Below, in pieces: positions 1 to 11,477 of a stretch of DNA of 64,000 nt. This DNA is from Megascapheus bottae. Taxonomy: Eukaryota > Chordata > Mammalia > Rodentia > Geomyidae. The stretch lies in assembly GCA_024803745.1 (NCBI GenBank), contig JANJXV010000020.1, positions 17,462,777 to 17,526,776 on the forward strand, in the 5' to 3' direction. The position numbers and the translations under genes were made by a program. Within the stretch, counting starts at the first letter, position 1. Each line of letters begins with the position of its first letter. The notes beneath the pieces are model-generated. The model was not told where the DNA came from. It was given only the letters and a program-made list of their open reading frames with translations, and searched no databases.

Positions 1-31
1 TGTGCTAGTGGATTTAGTATGTCCTTGTTTC
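1..31 (-). mobile_element. L1 ORF2 fragment cut by the window edge
   Basis: The first 31 bases match the antisense L1 ORF2 stretch seen again at about 16029-16060 and 22752 onward (tgtgctagtggatttagtat). The match stops at tttc, so this is the 5'-truncation end of a minus-strand L1 whose 3' part lies outside the window. Confidence 0.75.
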
Positions 32-926
32 GCGCACAGACATTTTTTTCATTTTGCTCTTTTCTTTCAAATGTATTGCACGAATACTCATAAGGCTGAG
101 ACTATCTGAATTTTCTGATCACCAAAGTTGAATGAACAAAGAAAAGAAAATATCTCAATTATTTTACTTTGTGGCATTTGTAAGTTGTTTTAAAAGAGTT
201 GTGGTTAGTTAGAGGTAGAAATGAAAGTGCATGAAACTTCTTCATTCATATATTCAAGGGTCACAAGCTCACCCAGAAGCACTTATAAGCAAGCGAACCA
301 AAGGAGAGTTCACTCAGGTGTCAATGTACTATTGTAAAAGAGCATGCAATATGTGGGAGCAGGGAGGGCAGGCATTATGCACAGTTAAGGAATGCCAGGA
401 TGGTAAGTAGTGTCCTTATTGAATATTTTGAAAAATATTCAGGTCAGTGGTTACAAGCATGGCAAAACAATAACATTTCTTCATAGAACTATCTCAAATA
501 TTCAGAAAAAGTCATCGACATTGTGATTATTGCTATGATCATTATTGAGCTGGGTTTGTCTGCCACCATCTCAGTTTTTCATTATTTCATATAAAGAAAT
601 GGATTAATTCATATTACTATTTTTATCTGATAGTTTATATATTTCTCTCTCTCACACACATATATAGATCACATGTGGTTTGCATGTGAATACAAGGCTC
701 ATTACAAAACTCTCAAGTCAGAAATGTGTAAAGTAGAAAACAGAAGTGTCAATTTTATATACTATTTAGCAGACTCATAATGCTTCTATAATGTATAAAC
801 TGTTCTGACACTGACTTGAAAAATTAGGTTCATGGTTTCGTGGCAACATACATTATTGGCCTCTAGTGATTGTATAATACTCAATATTCTAAGTATAGTT
901 ATCTACAGACATATTAGAGTGGTCAT
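32..926. other. Unique AT-rich DNA, no gene seen
   Basis: No recognisable repeat or coding frame. It holds a short CT/CA/TA run at about 645-665. A polyadenylation-like AT-rich composition is general and carries no specific signal. Confidence 0.6.
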
Positions 927-1677
927 TATTTTCCATATTTTTATTTATTTATTTATCTTATGTTTTTTATTGTAATTAATAAAAGGGTTACATGATATTT
1001 GCCAGATAGAAGGTGCATTAATTCACGTACATTGATACCCTTTCACATGTCTTGGTACCCATTACCCTCCTCCCACCCCCCAACCCCCCACCCCCATCTT
1101 GGTTTTCCACCCTTCCCTATCCAATTTCAAATAACCAAATACAAATAAATTCAATATATCAGATAACAAAGTGAGATACTGTAACAATATGAGATATCCA
1201 AGGGACAGCAAAGGAGATGAGAGATAACATAGTACATTAAGGACAAGAGTCATTCGTTATATGGCTTTTGTTTCAATATCCTGGAGGTCTTTTCAATTAG
1301 CTTCATACTATATGGCCTTATGTATCAAGATTTTGCTCTATTGCAGATCTCTGCTAGTAGAGCCCAAGGTTTCTACTGATTATGACGAATGAGGGAAACC
1401 ATTGAGCCTAAGTTCCTTTGAGTCTGGTTTACTTCACTTAATATGATTTTTTCTTTTTTTATTTATTAATATGATTTTTTCTAAGTCTTTCCATTTCCTA
1501 ACAAATGGGTCGATGTCATTTTTTCTGACAGCAGCACAGAATTCCATTGTGTACAAATACCACAACTTGTTGATCCACTCATCAACTGAGGGACATCTAG
1601 GTTGGTTCCATTTCTGTGCTATGGTGAATAGTGCTGCAATGAACATTGTTGTGCTAGTGGTATTTTCCATATTTTTA
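927..1677 (-). mobile_element. Young 5'-truncated L1 with 17-bp target-site duplication
   Basis: The L1 body (944-1660) is antisense: the reversed tail and 3' end lie on the left, the 3' UTR with its C-rich (G-rich on the L1 strand) tract at about 1066-1097, then the C-terminal part of ORF2 up to about 1660. The flanks are a perfect 17-bp direct repeat, tattttccatattttta, at 927-943 and 1661-1677, which is what target-primed reverse transcription leaves. An internal 28-bp step duplication repeats ttaatatgattttttct at 1438-1454 and 1466-1482. Confidence 0.93.
1434..1660 (-). pseudogene. L1 ORF2 C-terminal remnant
   Basis: The antisense frame gives an ORF2 tail with PRCPSVDEWINK and LYTMEF, followed by a conserved KWKDLEKIIL, all hallmarks of the far C-terminus of L1 ORF2p beyond the reverse transcriptase. 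The normal end is altered by the small duplication at 1438-1482, which shifts the reading into KKRKNHIK. Only about 75 residues of a roughly 1,250-residue protein remain, so it is non-functional. Confidence 0.85.
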
Positions 1678-2224
1678 AAATTTAGTCATCTAATAGATTA
1701 TTTTTTTTTAATGAAAACATTTCAGTGTGACAATGGTCCTGATTTCAGTGACTTAACACTAAATATTGAGGTCCATTTGATGTCCTTTGGTTTTTGAGTT
1801 CTTAATCACTCTGAACTGACAGAGGACAACTGATTATCTCAAACTGTTAGATTTTGAAACAATTTACAGAAAATAGTTTATTCACTTTAAACCTTTTAAG
1901 TATTAGCTGTAATGGTGAGTTTCTTCTAATAGTGAACTTTTCATTCAGCTATAGTGTTAGTAGTCGTAGGTAACATTTATTCAAAATTTCAGCTGTGACA
2001 TATTTCTTGCAGGTGTTACTATGCTTGTATAATTACCATACTTGAATAAAGTACATTGCACAATGAAGTAGATGCATGGTTCCTAATCACTCAAGCTGTC
2101 TGGATTAAAAATCTCTTTTACCCCATTACCATTAGCAGGTTACCACTAGATTACCTTTTATGTTAATAATTTATGTAGTTTTCTTTATAATTTTGCTATT
2201 TCGGTATATATTCTTAAAGAATAT
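1678..2224. other. Unique AT-rich DNA, no gene seen
   Basis: No named repeat or coding signal recognised in this stretch. Confidence 0.5.
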
Positions 2225-2520
2225 ACTTACTTCCATTTCGAAACTGCATCCAAATGGAATCACATAATATGCATATTTCTGAGGCATGCTTGTCATTTCT
2301 GATTTTGAGATTCATTCAAGGACATGTTTGTAGATGTTTGTAATAGCTTGCTAGTTTTACTAATGTATTACATTATATAACATGATCAGTTTTTCCACTT
2401 TCTGAGTAATGAACATTTGTGTACTTTGCAGGATTTTGTTATTATAACCAAATGATGATGCAATAAAAATTTTCTATTTATCTTCCTGTGCACAGATATG
2501 AGACTTTTAGTGACACTGAC
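2225..2520 (-). mobile_element. Ancient L1/HAL1-like fragment
   Basis: The order aatggaatcacataatatgc, then a gagattcattcaagg block, then gaacatttgtgtac follows the antisense ORF2 C-terminal region of old mammalian L1 (L1M/HAL1 type), with heavy divergence and small deletions. Recognised by pattern only. Confidence 0.5.
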
Positions 2521-3059
2521 ATGCAACACTTCCTGATAGATGAAGAAAAATCTAGATCTTCGTAACTAAGTTAATATGTGTAAGTGAACCTGAACCTGTG
2601 GGTGAAATAATATATTCACATAGCAATACATATCCTTAATAATTGCATACTGATATTTTTATTCAATGCAATTTTCAAACAAGTGAGTCACAACTGACAG
2701 TCAGAAATGCATGTCATACAGGGTATTCCTAGGAGGGAAGAGCTGTGTTGTTCCATGTGAACTTGTCTAATGGAATCAGAGAAGCCCAATGGTTCTCTAA
2801 CTTGTTCTTCAAACACTAGTGAACAGAATTTCTAGAAGCTCAATTTACTTGTCATTACTTAAGTAGACCAGCCTTTAATTTTTCCCATTCTGATATGATG
2901 GAATTATAGTTCAGCACAGTTTCAATTACATAAGTATTGAAACCTCTTTCATTTGATTTCTGGCCTTTTGCACTTCTTTCTGTGACCTCTTCTTCCTTTC
3001 ACCCTTTTCTACTTGGCTTGCTGGCTATTTTCTTTCTGATTTGTAGGTAAGCTGTACAT
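2521..3059. other. Unique DNA, no gene seen
   Basis: No clear repeat or coding frame. A pyrimidine-rich stretch lies at about 2970-3010. Confidence 0.5.
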
Positions 3060-4325
3060 AGTTCGGATACCAATCCTTCATATCTTGTTCAACTTGTGGC
3101 TTATTTTTCACTCCTTTGATGCCATTTGGTGAACAAAAAGCTCTTCATACATATGTAAATTTTCCAATCTTCTTAAGTCATTGGTAATTTTAAGGTCCCG
3201 CGTAAGAGATCTCTTTCTACTTCAAGCTATTCTACAAAGCTATTCTCATATAGTCTTAAAGTTGTTTATTTTGTCTTACAAATCTGTAATCAATCTGAAA
3301 TTTCTTTGTCTATGGTGGCAAGATAATCAGTTGTTTCCAAATGACTTTCTGTGGTGTCAATTCTATTGCATTGTCTGTGTGGGTCTTGTTTCTGGGCTGC
3401 CTGTTCTATTTAGTCCATTGGTCTGTTTGTCTATCCTCATGCACATACCACACTGTCTTAATTATATAGCTTCCAAATGAGGCTTGGTATCTGGAAGGGC
3501 AAGTTTCTTCAGCTTGCTTTTCTTCTTCACCAATGTCTTGATCTTGATTCTCAGCTCTTCCACATAAAGTCCTAGAATAGGTTTAACAGTAGCTGCCTAA
3601 TAACCTTCACAAATTTTTGGAGAATTGCAGGGAATTTCTAGATTGATTTAGAGAAAAGTGATTTATTTAGGACATAAAGTTTTCCTACCCTGAAAAGTGG
3701 CTTGTTTTTCTATTTTATTTAGGTATATCTTTATTGTCTCTTAATAAATTTTTATCTTCCAGAGATCTTTCCATCTTGTTGAATTTATGGTTCAATATAC
3801 ATGTTACTATTGTGAATTTGTTACATAAAAGTGCCATATATTTAAAAAATGCTCATGTACAACTTCTTTGAGGTTTTCTTTTCAGTTCTAATATCCATCC
3901 TGTAAATCACTGGATTTTTATACAGAGATCATTGTATCATCTATAAATAATGACACTTTTTTCCCTCAAAGACAATTTCAGATAAATATGATGACAGCTG
4001 GGTTCTTATTTTGTTCCTAATTTGGAGGGAAGATTCATATTATTTATCACTATTATTTGGACTTAAATTTTATTTGTAAACACTGTCTTAGACTCAGATG
4101 CTTCTGAGATCACTACAGACACCCCTTTCTCAAAACTTGATGCTGTGTGTGGCCTAACCAGATGGGCTATTGCAATGGGGTTTCCTAGCTTTCACTGACT
4201 TCTCATTAGATTCATCAAGTGAAGATTACAGTCAGGTAAGAAAAGAATCAGGAGAGGGAGGCTTTTTTTATTGTATATATCTTTTTGAACCATCCACATT
4301 ACTAATAAGAAAATCCAGCTCCTTC

Positions 4326-4365
<40 letters not shown>

Positions 4366-4500
4366 ATTTCTTCTAATTAATTTTTGGTTTGTAATTCTGA
4401 GTTCCATCATGGCCAGAGAGTGTAAAGAGTTTAATAATCTGAAATTTCTTGAGGCTAGTAAGCTCCTGGTCAATTTTCATATATTCATTATGTCTATTTA
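3060..4500 (-). mobile_element. Ancient L1 ORF2, antisense, heavily decayed
   Basis: The strand shown carries the antisense version of L1 ORF2: gtgtgggtcttgtttctggg, tccattggtctgtttgtcta, and cacactgtcttaattatatagctt are the familiar blocks, in the expected order. Farther right, ttctgagttccatcatggcc and the following bases fit an upstream part of the same ORF2. No frame survives. The 99-residue plus-strand frame at 3181-3480 is the antisense shadow of this element. A TG microsatellite (4328-4364) sits inside. Confidence 0.7.
4328..4364. repeat. (TG)n microsatellite
   Basis: About 18 uninterrupted TG units. Confidence 0.97.
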
Positions 4501-4507
4501 AAAAGTT

Positions 4508-5150
4508 GAGCTGGGCACCTGTAATCCTATTTACTCAGGAGAATGAGATGTGAGTATCATGATTCGAAGTCATCCAAGCAGGAAAGTCTGTGTGTCTCTG
4601 ACATGTTTTCCCCCCTTGATGGGATACCTTTTTGAAATTTCATCATCTTTAAGTACTTTTAAAAATGGTTTCAATTGAACATGTCAGTTGACATGTTTAT
4701 GAGTAAAATGGATTTTGATAAGTGTCATCTTTCTCATTTTCTCCCTTATCGCTTTGATAAGACACATCTCCAATTAAATACCATAAAAAGTCAGAAATGG
4801 AGCTGTGGCTCACGTGGTAAAGCACCAGCTTTTAGAAAAAAAATTAAATATAAAAGCAAACAATAAGGGGCTGGGAGTTTGGCCTAGTGGTTAAAGTGCT
4901 TGCCTAGCATGCACGAAGACCCAGGTTCGATTCCTTGGTACCACATACATAGACAAAAGCCGGAAATGGTGCTGAGGCTCAAGTGGTAGAGTGCTAGCCT
5001 TGAGAAAGTCCAAGGACAGTGCTCAGGCCCTGAGCTCAAGCCCAGGACTGGCAAAAAAAAAAAAAAAAAGCAAACAATAAGAACAAAAAACCCTAATGGT
5101 CAGCACTCAGGTCCCAAATTCAAGCTCCAGTACTGGAATGCACAGGAAAA
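4508..5150 (+). mobile_element. B1-dID-like SINE split by two insertions
   Basis: The 7SL-like left half is at 4508-4602 (cctgtaatcctatttactca). The linker and right half resume at about 4762 (atctccaattaa, then gagctgtggctcacgtgg). The extreme 3' part (cactcaggtcccaaattcaa) is at about 5103-5140. About 160 bp of unidentified DNA (4603-4761) and a younger ID-like SINE (4868-5066) separate the three pieces. Confidence 0.7.
4853..5081 (+). mobile_element. Young ID-like dimer SINE with 15-bp target-site duplication
   Basis: The body (4868-5066) has a tRNA-like head with A box (ggcctagtgg) and B box (ggttcgattcc), a right half beginning aatggtgctgaggctcaagt, and a long A tail. It is flanked by perfect aaagcaaacaataag copies at 4853-4867 and 5067-5081. 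The long pure tail and perfect duplication suggest a recent insertion. The head mimics a tRNA promoter but is not a tRNA gene. Confidence 0.93.
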
Positions 5151-5162
5151 AGTTTTATTCTG

Positions 5163-5242
5163 GCCAGGTAAGATGGTACACACATATAATTCCAGCATTT
5201 GGGAGGCTAAAGCAGGAAGATTAAGTTCAAAAATAGTCTGAA
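5163..5242 (+). mobile_element. B1-like 7SL-derived monomer
   Basis: The order ggccaggtaagatggtacac, then ttccagcatttgggaggcta, then aagcaggaagattaagttca matches a single 7SL-derived B1/Alu-type unit, diverged. No ID-like right half follows. Confidence 0.8.
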
Positions 5243-5329
5243 TGTCAGGTGATGGTGACTCATGACTATTTTCTAATATGTATTTGAGTCCTTTTAAGTC
5301 TCTCTCAAATGTTAAAATAATCTTCAATA

Positions 5330-6262
5330 TAAAATGACCTTGATTTTGAAAATCTTTAAAACACTGCAGTGTAACTTTTAAAAGTCAAATATATGGTGTT
5401 CTCTAAACATAAAATTAGCATATGTCAAAGATTCTATTAAACTTATTGGCATAGTAAATTATATGGCATTTAGACTAGTTCAGATAAGAATTTGGAAACA
5501 GCTAATACATGAAATCAGGAATACTTAAATTAATCTACTAATTGCTGCAAAACTGTTTAATTTCCATTAGAACAACAAATGGGGGGTCATTCTTTCCCAT
5601 AAGGCAAAAATGAATTGCATCTTTATGGAAAAATTCATTTGTTTGGATTTGGACAAGACTTCTTTATATTGTTACCAGTTTTCTTCAGTCTCTAGAGAGT
5701 TATAAAAAGATAATCAAAGAAGCATATCTGTGGATGATTAGATTATTACCAAAGGGTCAGCTGGACCATAGCTGCCCTTCCTTTGTAGGATGTAAATGGA
5801 TTTCTTTTGCTCATTCACAAGTCATGTAAGTATTTTTGGCAGAGAAAACAAATGGATATGTGTTAAGATACATGGTCATTATGAAAGAGAATTTAAATAT
5901 TTATCTGAGTTAATGTGTTGGGGGAAAATTATTTAGGCAGACTGATGTGATGATACGTGCTATGACCCACTTAAATGGAAGCAGAAATCCATCACTCAAA
6001 TGATTGTAAGGACAAATACTGGCTGGGAAATACTGGCAGAGGGTATCATACATGTGAACAGGGTTGAACCAATTTCATCTGCATTAGAAAATAAGGTGAC
6101 CACAACCACAATATATATAATATACATCTTGGCCGTACCTACCATAAACTGATTATCAATCAAGTGAACATTGAGAGTTTTACTTCCTTCAACTTTTCTG
6201 GAGAACTCCAATTCACCCATTAATGGAAGTAAATATTTTCAATGTAGTAGTGACTTCATTGC
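5330..6262. other. Unique AT-rich DNA, no gene seen
   Basis: No repeat or coding exon recognised. Confidence 0.5.
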
Positions 6263-6511
6263 TTGACTTCATTTTTTTTTGGCAGAGGGTCAGTCGTGGG
6301 GCTTGAACTCTGGGCCTGAGTGTTGTCCCTAAGCTCTTCAGCTCAAGACTACCACTCTACCCCACTTATCATTTTCTAGTGGTTAATTGGAGATAAGAGT
6401 GTCAGAGACTAGTGCCTGGGCTGGCCTTGAACCACGATCCTCAGATCTCAGCCTCCTGAGTAGCTAGGATTACAGGTGTGAATCACTGTGCCCAGCTTTT
6501 GACTTCATTTT
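6263..6511 (-). mobile_element. B1-dID-like SINE with 13-bp target-site duplication
   Basis: The antisense right half (gtcgtggggcttgaactctg), the linker (ggttaattggagataagagt) and the 7SL left half (cctcctgagtagctaggatt) are complete. The direct repeat ttgacttcatttt is at 6263-6275 and 6499-6511. Confidence 0.9.
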
Positions 6512-6534
6512 AAAGTTCTAGACCTTTTTATTTT

Positions 6535-6955
6535 TATTTTAGTTTTTACATTTTAGGTTATTTATTGATTTTTTTGGCGATTTAACAAAGCAGTTTGTGT
6601 GTATAATGCATCTTGATCTGTGTCACCACTTCAAAAATTTTCAATCCACCCTATCCCTTATACTTCTCTTTTCTGTTATTATTATATTACTCTTTAGTTA
6701 ATTCATTTGTAACCCTAGTGTGCTTACTTGCAGATTTATAGGCCCATTCTAGCAACCAAAAATGAGGAACACTGAGCAAACCGTGTTTTTCTGGGTCTGG
6801 CTTAATAAAATTAATAAAAATTTCCCAAATCTTTCCATTTCCTTACAAATGGTACAATATCATTCTCTCTGGTGGGTGAGTAGAGTTCCATGAGTATATG
6901 TAACCACATTTTCTTGATCCATTTGTCCATTGAGGGATGTCTGGGCTCATAGAAG
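6535..6955 (-). mobile_element. Old L1 3' end, antisense
   Basis: A diverged 3' UTR is followed by the ORF2 C-terminal blocks in antisense: tctttccatttccttacaaa, tggtacaatatcattctctc and ttgatccatttgtccattga. It ends 5'-truncated near 6955. Confidence 0.75.
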
Positions 6956-7628
6956 ATCCTGGTTTAACCAACAGGGAAAACTATGAGTGGTGAAAAGAGA
7001 TGATCTTAGATCAAGAGTGGCTTTTGAATTATTCTGTTCAGACTTGATTCTGGGTTCAAACCTCTGTACCATTAAAATCAGTCAATCAACCATCCAGTCA
7101 TCTCTACATTCTTCATGTCCTGAGAAAATTGTCATGAAAACTTGTTAGTGGGATTTCCTCCTTAGTTCTCTCTCTTCTATTAGGTAAAAATTGTTCATCA
7201 CACTAAATCCCCAAATAAAAAAGTGGCTTATTCCATTTATTTCTGACCTGGCTTGCCTGACTATTTTTTTTTAATTAGAGATTGTGGAACCCTCTTTTGA
7301 AGATCTTGGGGTTAATGACAGTGTTCAAACTGAGCTGTTGTCTGACTCCTTCCTCCTGGAACTGTTGCCAGTCATTCCATTTTGATTCTCAGAGATACAG
7401 TTAGCAATTATTTGCTGACTGCCTCACTTACTAGGCATGCCAAAGGTTTAATCTTGAGAAATAGGTTCAACATCTTTATACAGATGCTATCTTCAAATTT
7501 TTTTAATCTTAAAATGTTTGTAAAAATGGAAAAGCGTGAAGACAACGTGATGCTAAAAATAATCATAATTATAACCAGATTGAAATAGCATGGTGACAAC
7601 TCTTCAGTACAATTAATATGTCCTGAAA
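6956..7628. other. Unique DNA, no gene seen
   Basis: Two overlapping short frames at 7382-7599 on opposite strands have no recognisable domain and unremarkable composition. I do not treat them as genes. Confidence 0.5.
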
Positions 7629-7925
7629 AAAATTATCAGGTCTGTGGGGGGTGAGTAGAAGTGAAAGAGATAGGGATAATGGAGAGCACGAATGAGGAGA
7701 AACATGGTCAATGTACTTTATGTATATATGTGTATATACATTTGTACTTTATGTACATATGAGTAATTAAACCTGTTGAATTTATTTGGAGAGGAGGATG
7801 AGGACAGTAACAGAGGGAGTGAATTTGTTCAGGGTATATTGTAAGACTACATAAAAATACCATAATGAAACCTACTCACACAACTAATATGTACAATAAA
7901 ATGTAAGCTACCACAACAAATAAAC
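7629..7925 (+). repeat. Unclassified dispersed repeat with ~100-bp modules
   Basis: A purine-rich block leads into atggtcaatgtactttatgt, then a second purine-rich block leads into ttcagggtatattgtaagac and ccataatgaaacctac. The same two-part module recurs at 18110-18360 and 58025-58400. It may be a 3' end of an L1 or another retroelement; I cannot name it. Confidence 0.5.
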
Positions 7926-7947
7926 CTTAACAATAAATCACCTTTTT

Positions 7948-8157
7948 TTTCCCTTGGTGATATTGGGGTTCAAATTCAGGGCTTTGATTTTCTTGGTTGC
8001 TTATTCACCTGGCATTGAACCACTTGCACCATTCCTCCAGCCTACTTTTTTCCTAGTTTGGAGACTTGATGACTTGTCTGCTCAGACTGATTTCAAACCT
8101 TAATCCTCTAGGTTTTAACTTCCTGAATAGCTAGGATGACAAACATGGGCCTCCAGG
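7948..8157 (-). mobile_element. Old B1-dID-like SINE
   Basis: Diverged antisense right half (ttggggttcaaattcagggc, then ttcctccagcc) and left half (cctgaatagctaggatgaca). Confidence 0.7.
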
Positions 8158-8159
8158 GC

Positions 8160-9009
8160 TGTTATACTTTTTCTTCTTTTTATTGAGTGTGAATGGAAAA
8201 TGACTCATAGATTTTCATAGTTTTTTCTTTGTTCTAAAGTCAAAAATGAGAAAAATTAACTTTTGGTATTTATTAGGTGTTCTATTGCACATCTAAGCAC
8301 TGGGCATAGACATACAGCATATTTAAACAGTACTTCAGAACCTTCATGGCTCTTCCTCATGCTGATAGGATTTACAAAGTTGGACTCCATTTACTCCAAG
8401 GTCAGGCTTTAGAAAAGGAAAGTGGAATGGCTGAAACACAGGAGATTTTCTTTTGAAACAGGTCAGGTCATCATGATATTGTATAGGCCACAGAACATGC
8501 TGATCCTCCCTAGTCCAGGGTGGATTAGGGTGATGACAGGAAAATGCCAACATTCAATAGACTTTTAGCTAACAAATCTTTTGCTGGTGATGTTTGTTGA
8601 AAGTTGAACCAATTCTAACTTAGGATCATGCTTCAGAAGAACTGCATTTCCTGAAGCTTTGCTTGAATGACAAATTCAATTTCAGAACAAAATCCATAAA
8701 ATATACTTAGATTTTCAAAATTGTGTACTACAGTCAGTCTCATATTATTATTACATCAGCGCATAACCTGATTACATGATTTTTGTTCCTCATAAGATTA
8801 TGAGCCACTTGTGGGTAAGGACTCTTGTCACCTGTGGTCAGTAATTTGTCTCTCTTGCATGATAGTATTGACAGGTGCAAGAAAGACAGCAGTAATTTCC
8901 ATGTACTAAACATTTATTTAACAGTTATTATATTTATTTAGTAGTCATTACATTATATTAATAGTTAATTTAATAACAAAAATAACATTTATTAATTGAA
9001 TGCATGGTA
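8160..9009. other. Unique DNA, no gene seen
   Basis: No exon or clear repeat. A 69-residue minus frame (8344-8553) has no recognisable motif. Confidence 0.5.
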
Positions 9010-9130
9010 TTATATACTGTAGGCATGGCGTTAGGTAATTTATACACATTACAATGTTATTTCCCTCCAGCACCTTTATGGATGGGTTTTGTTACCTTTA
9101 AAGGGAAGAAACAGCCTCTGATGTGAGAGT
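9010..9130 (+). mobile_element. Probable MIR remnant
   Basis: The order cattacaatgttatttccct, a cctttatggatgggtttt block, and agggaagaaacagcctctga follows the reverse-complement MIR core (the tract that resembles cctcattttacagatgagga). Old and diverged; orientation is given by the reading of that core. Confidence 0.45.
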
Positions 9131-9584
9131 CTATATGGGACGTGTCAGAAATTCCTAGGGGGAATCTGTCAGAATCTACTAGATGTGATGCTTATCTTCC
9201 ATGGTTCTGTGCTCAATAGGTGCTATATAAGCACATGGTGTTCTTTAGAGTATTTCTAACTTGTGTGTGGATTGCTTGGTCTGCATTTAGGTTTAAGGTG
9301 CTACTGGGAATTGTAACTTGAAGGAACTTTTGTCATATTCTAAAGTAACAATGTGGTTATGTCAAGACCAAGGCATCCAGGTGTTAAAAGCTTTGGCTGT
9401 ATGTCAATTATTCTGGTATACCTTGTTTTTTTTATACTTCCATTCAGCATGCTGACTGGCCATGATACATCTACTAAGGAGCAGGCTCCTTAATCATACA
9501 AGATGCTTTCCTGTTAGATTGCCATCTTGATAAATTCATACTCAACTGCAACTATTTTGAATATGATTTTGGGTTTTAAGGTGT
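9131..9584. other. Unique DNA, no gene seen
   Basis: No repeat or coding frame recognised. Confidence 0.5.
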
Positions 9585-9670
9585 AATATGATGTGAGTTT
9601 AGCTCAGTGCTAAAGTGCTTGTATAGTCTGGATAAGGTCTTTGTATTTTGTCTCCAGCACTGAAAAAGAA
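9585..9670 (+). mobile_element. ID-like monomer
   Basis: tgagtttagctcagtgctaa and aagtgcttgtatag, followed by tctccagcactgaaaaagaa, match a single tRNA-Ala-like ID unit, diverged. Confidence 0.7.
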
Positions 9671-10098
9671 TGTCATGACTTAGCCTAATTATTCTGATTA
9701 TAAGGGCAGCAAGTTTTGCTTAACATCCCAAAGGTGTTCTCATTACTATAGGGGAAAATACCTGGGCTGGCCATCAAATCCAGTCATCTCTGAATCAACC
9801 AAATAGGCAGTGATTCTGTATTGTATAGGATGCTGTACAATTTCAATTTAGCATATATTAGAAGCACAGATGATTTTATTGTTGATGATTCCATAGATGC
9901 ACACAGAGTACTGTAAACAAGTTAACTCCCCTTGACTAATTCAACAAGTCTTCTTAGTTTTCTGGTTTGTTTTTCTTTCCCTGTAATAGTAAAGCTATGT
10001 CGGTACCCTACCACTTGAGCCATGCCTCCAGGTGGAATTTTCATGTTTTTATTCTAATTCTTTGCTTAGCAAAGCAATGGCCAAAGAATTTATCATTC
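9671..10098. other. Mostly unique DNA, no gene seen
   Basis: A short SINE-like scrap (taccacttgagccatgcctc) lies at about 10008-10030; nothing else is recognised. Confidence 0.45.
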
Positions 10099-10275
10099 AT
10101 ATACCATTTCCTATGTGCCTGGAAATAGTCAAAGAGGTCTTATTTGAATTTACTTCTTTCATCTTCCCATGTACACTTCTATGGTAGGCAGTATTAATTT
10201 CATTATCTAGCTCAAAATACTGAGTAGAGAAACTTAACAAGAGGAAAATTACTAGCCAGTAATCAAATCTCTATC
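10099..10275 (-). mobile_element. MIR remnant
   Basis: The order cctatgtgcctggaaatagt, a ttctatggtaggcagtatta block, and ctagccagtaatcaaatctc follows the antisense MIR consensus from the 3' part through the core to the site equivalent to the acid-rich B-box side. Strongly diverged. Confidence 0.6.
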
Positions 10276-10280
10276 TAACA

Positions 10281-10308
10281 GTGTGTGTGTGTGTTTGTGT
10301 GTGTGTGG
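10281..10308. repeat. (TG)n microsatellite
   Basis: TG run with one T interruption, directly at the tail side of the next SINE. Confidence 0.9.
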
Positions 10309-10546
10309 CTGAATATGCTGGTCCTGGGGCTTGAATTCAGGGCTTGAATTCAGGGCTTGGACACTGTCACTGAGCTTTTCAAGGCTAGTACTCTAACACT
10401 TGAGCCAGAGCTCTACTTTTTGTTTTTGATGGTTAGTTGGAGATCAAAGTCTCATGGACTTTCCTACTCAGGTTGACTTCAAACTATGATCCTCAAATCT
10501 CAGCTTTCTGAGTAGCTAGGACTAAAGGCATAACCAGTGCCTGGAT
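10309..10546 (-). mobile_element. B1-dID-like SINE with 15-bp internal duplication
   Basis: Antisense right and left halves are both present (ttggagatcaaagtctcatg; ctgagtagctaggactaaag). The segment ggcttgaattcaggg is duplicated in tandem near 10328-10358. Confidence 0.85.
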
Positions 10547-10837
10547 TCTCTTTTCTTTTTCTTTTCTTTTCTTTTTTGTCAGTCATGGGGCCATCACTTG
10601 TGTTGGGTAGACCAGTTGTCAATACTTGTAATTGAACCAAAAACTGAACATACTTCTAAAATACACAACAGCCTTCTGTCAGCATCCTGGAATTCTAGAA
10701 CTATCCTGACTTTTTCTTGGCAACAAGGAAAAACAAATAGACATATAAAGAAATGTTCAAAAAATAAAATAAAAGTCAGAAAAGATTCATGACAGCTTAG
10801 ATTTGGGAAGACTCTCCAATTAATAACAGGATCATTT

Positions 10838-11045
10838 GGGGCCAGGAATTTGGCCTACTGGCAGAGTGCTTGCCTAGCATGCACAAAGACCTGGGTTCAA
10901 TTCCTCCATACCACATACATGGAAAAGCTGGAAGTGGTGCTGTGGCTCAAGTAGTAGAGCACTAGCCCTCAGGAAAGCCCAAAGAACTCAGGCCCTGAGT
11001 TCAAGACCCAGGACTGGCAAAATAAAATAAAATAAAACAATAAAA
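10838..11045 (+). mobile_element. ID-like dimer SINE
   Basis: Head ggccaggaatttggcctact, B-box region gggttcaattcctcc, right half gtgctgtggctcaagtagta, and a tail of AAAT-type repeats (aaaataaaataaaataaaac). Confidence 0.9.
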
Positions 11046-11477
11046 TGAACTGAAATAATAACACAATAATGATGGTGACCTTGAATAATGACCTTGAATT
11101 CTCAGAGTAGGAAAAGACTGAGCAATCAGCTCAAGCAATAAGGAAAAACCAGACATAAATTTAAAACACACTGCAGAGGAAACAATGCAGAAGGGCTTTG
11201 TAACAAATGAAATATTAGGGAAATTATGGCTCAGGCAAGCATTTCAAGCTTGATGACCCTGGACAAAGAGTCTCTGTTACAAGTAAGAAAGAAGTGAGGA
11301 GGAAGGCTGGGGGAGTGGCAAGGGGAGTGGCAAGGCCCGGGGAATGGCACTGAGGGAAAGAGTCAACTACGACTATATAAACTGTCATGTGCTCACAGAC
11401 ATCATGTACTATATCAGCCTGATTCAGTTCTAGAGGCAATTTGGGCTTCTGAGACAGAGTTGAAAAGGAACTAGGTA
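11046..11477. other. Unique DNA, no gene seen
   Basis: Contains a short imperfect duplication (gatggtgaccttgaataatgaccttgaat, split by a few bases) at about 11070-11098 and a 71-residue minus frame (11224-11439) without recognisable domain. Confidence 0.45.

Noticed and set aside
1438..1482. 28-bp step duplication inside the young L1
   Set aside because: Real but small and private in appearance; noted with the L1 and not raised as a finding.
3181..3480. 99-residue plus frame
   Set aside because: Antisense of an ancient L1 ORF2, not a gene.
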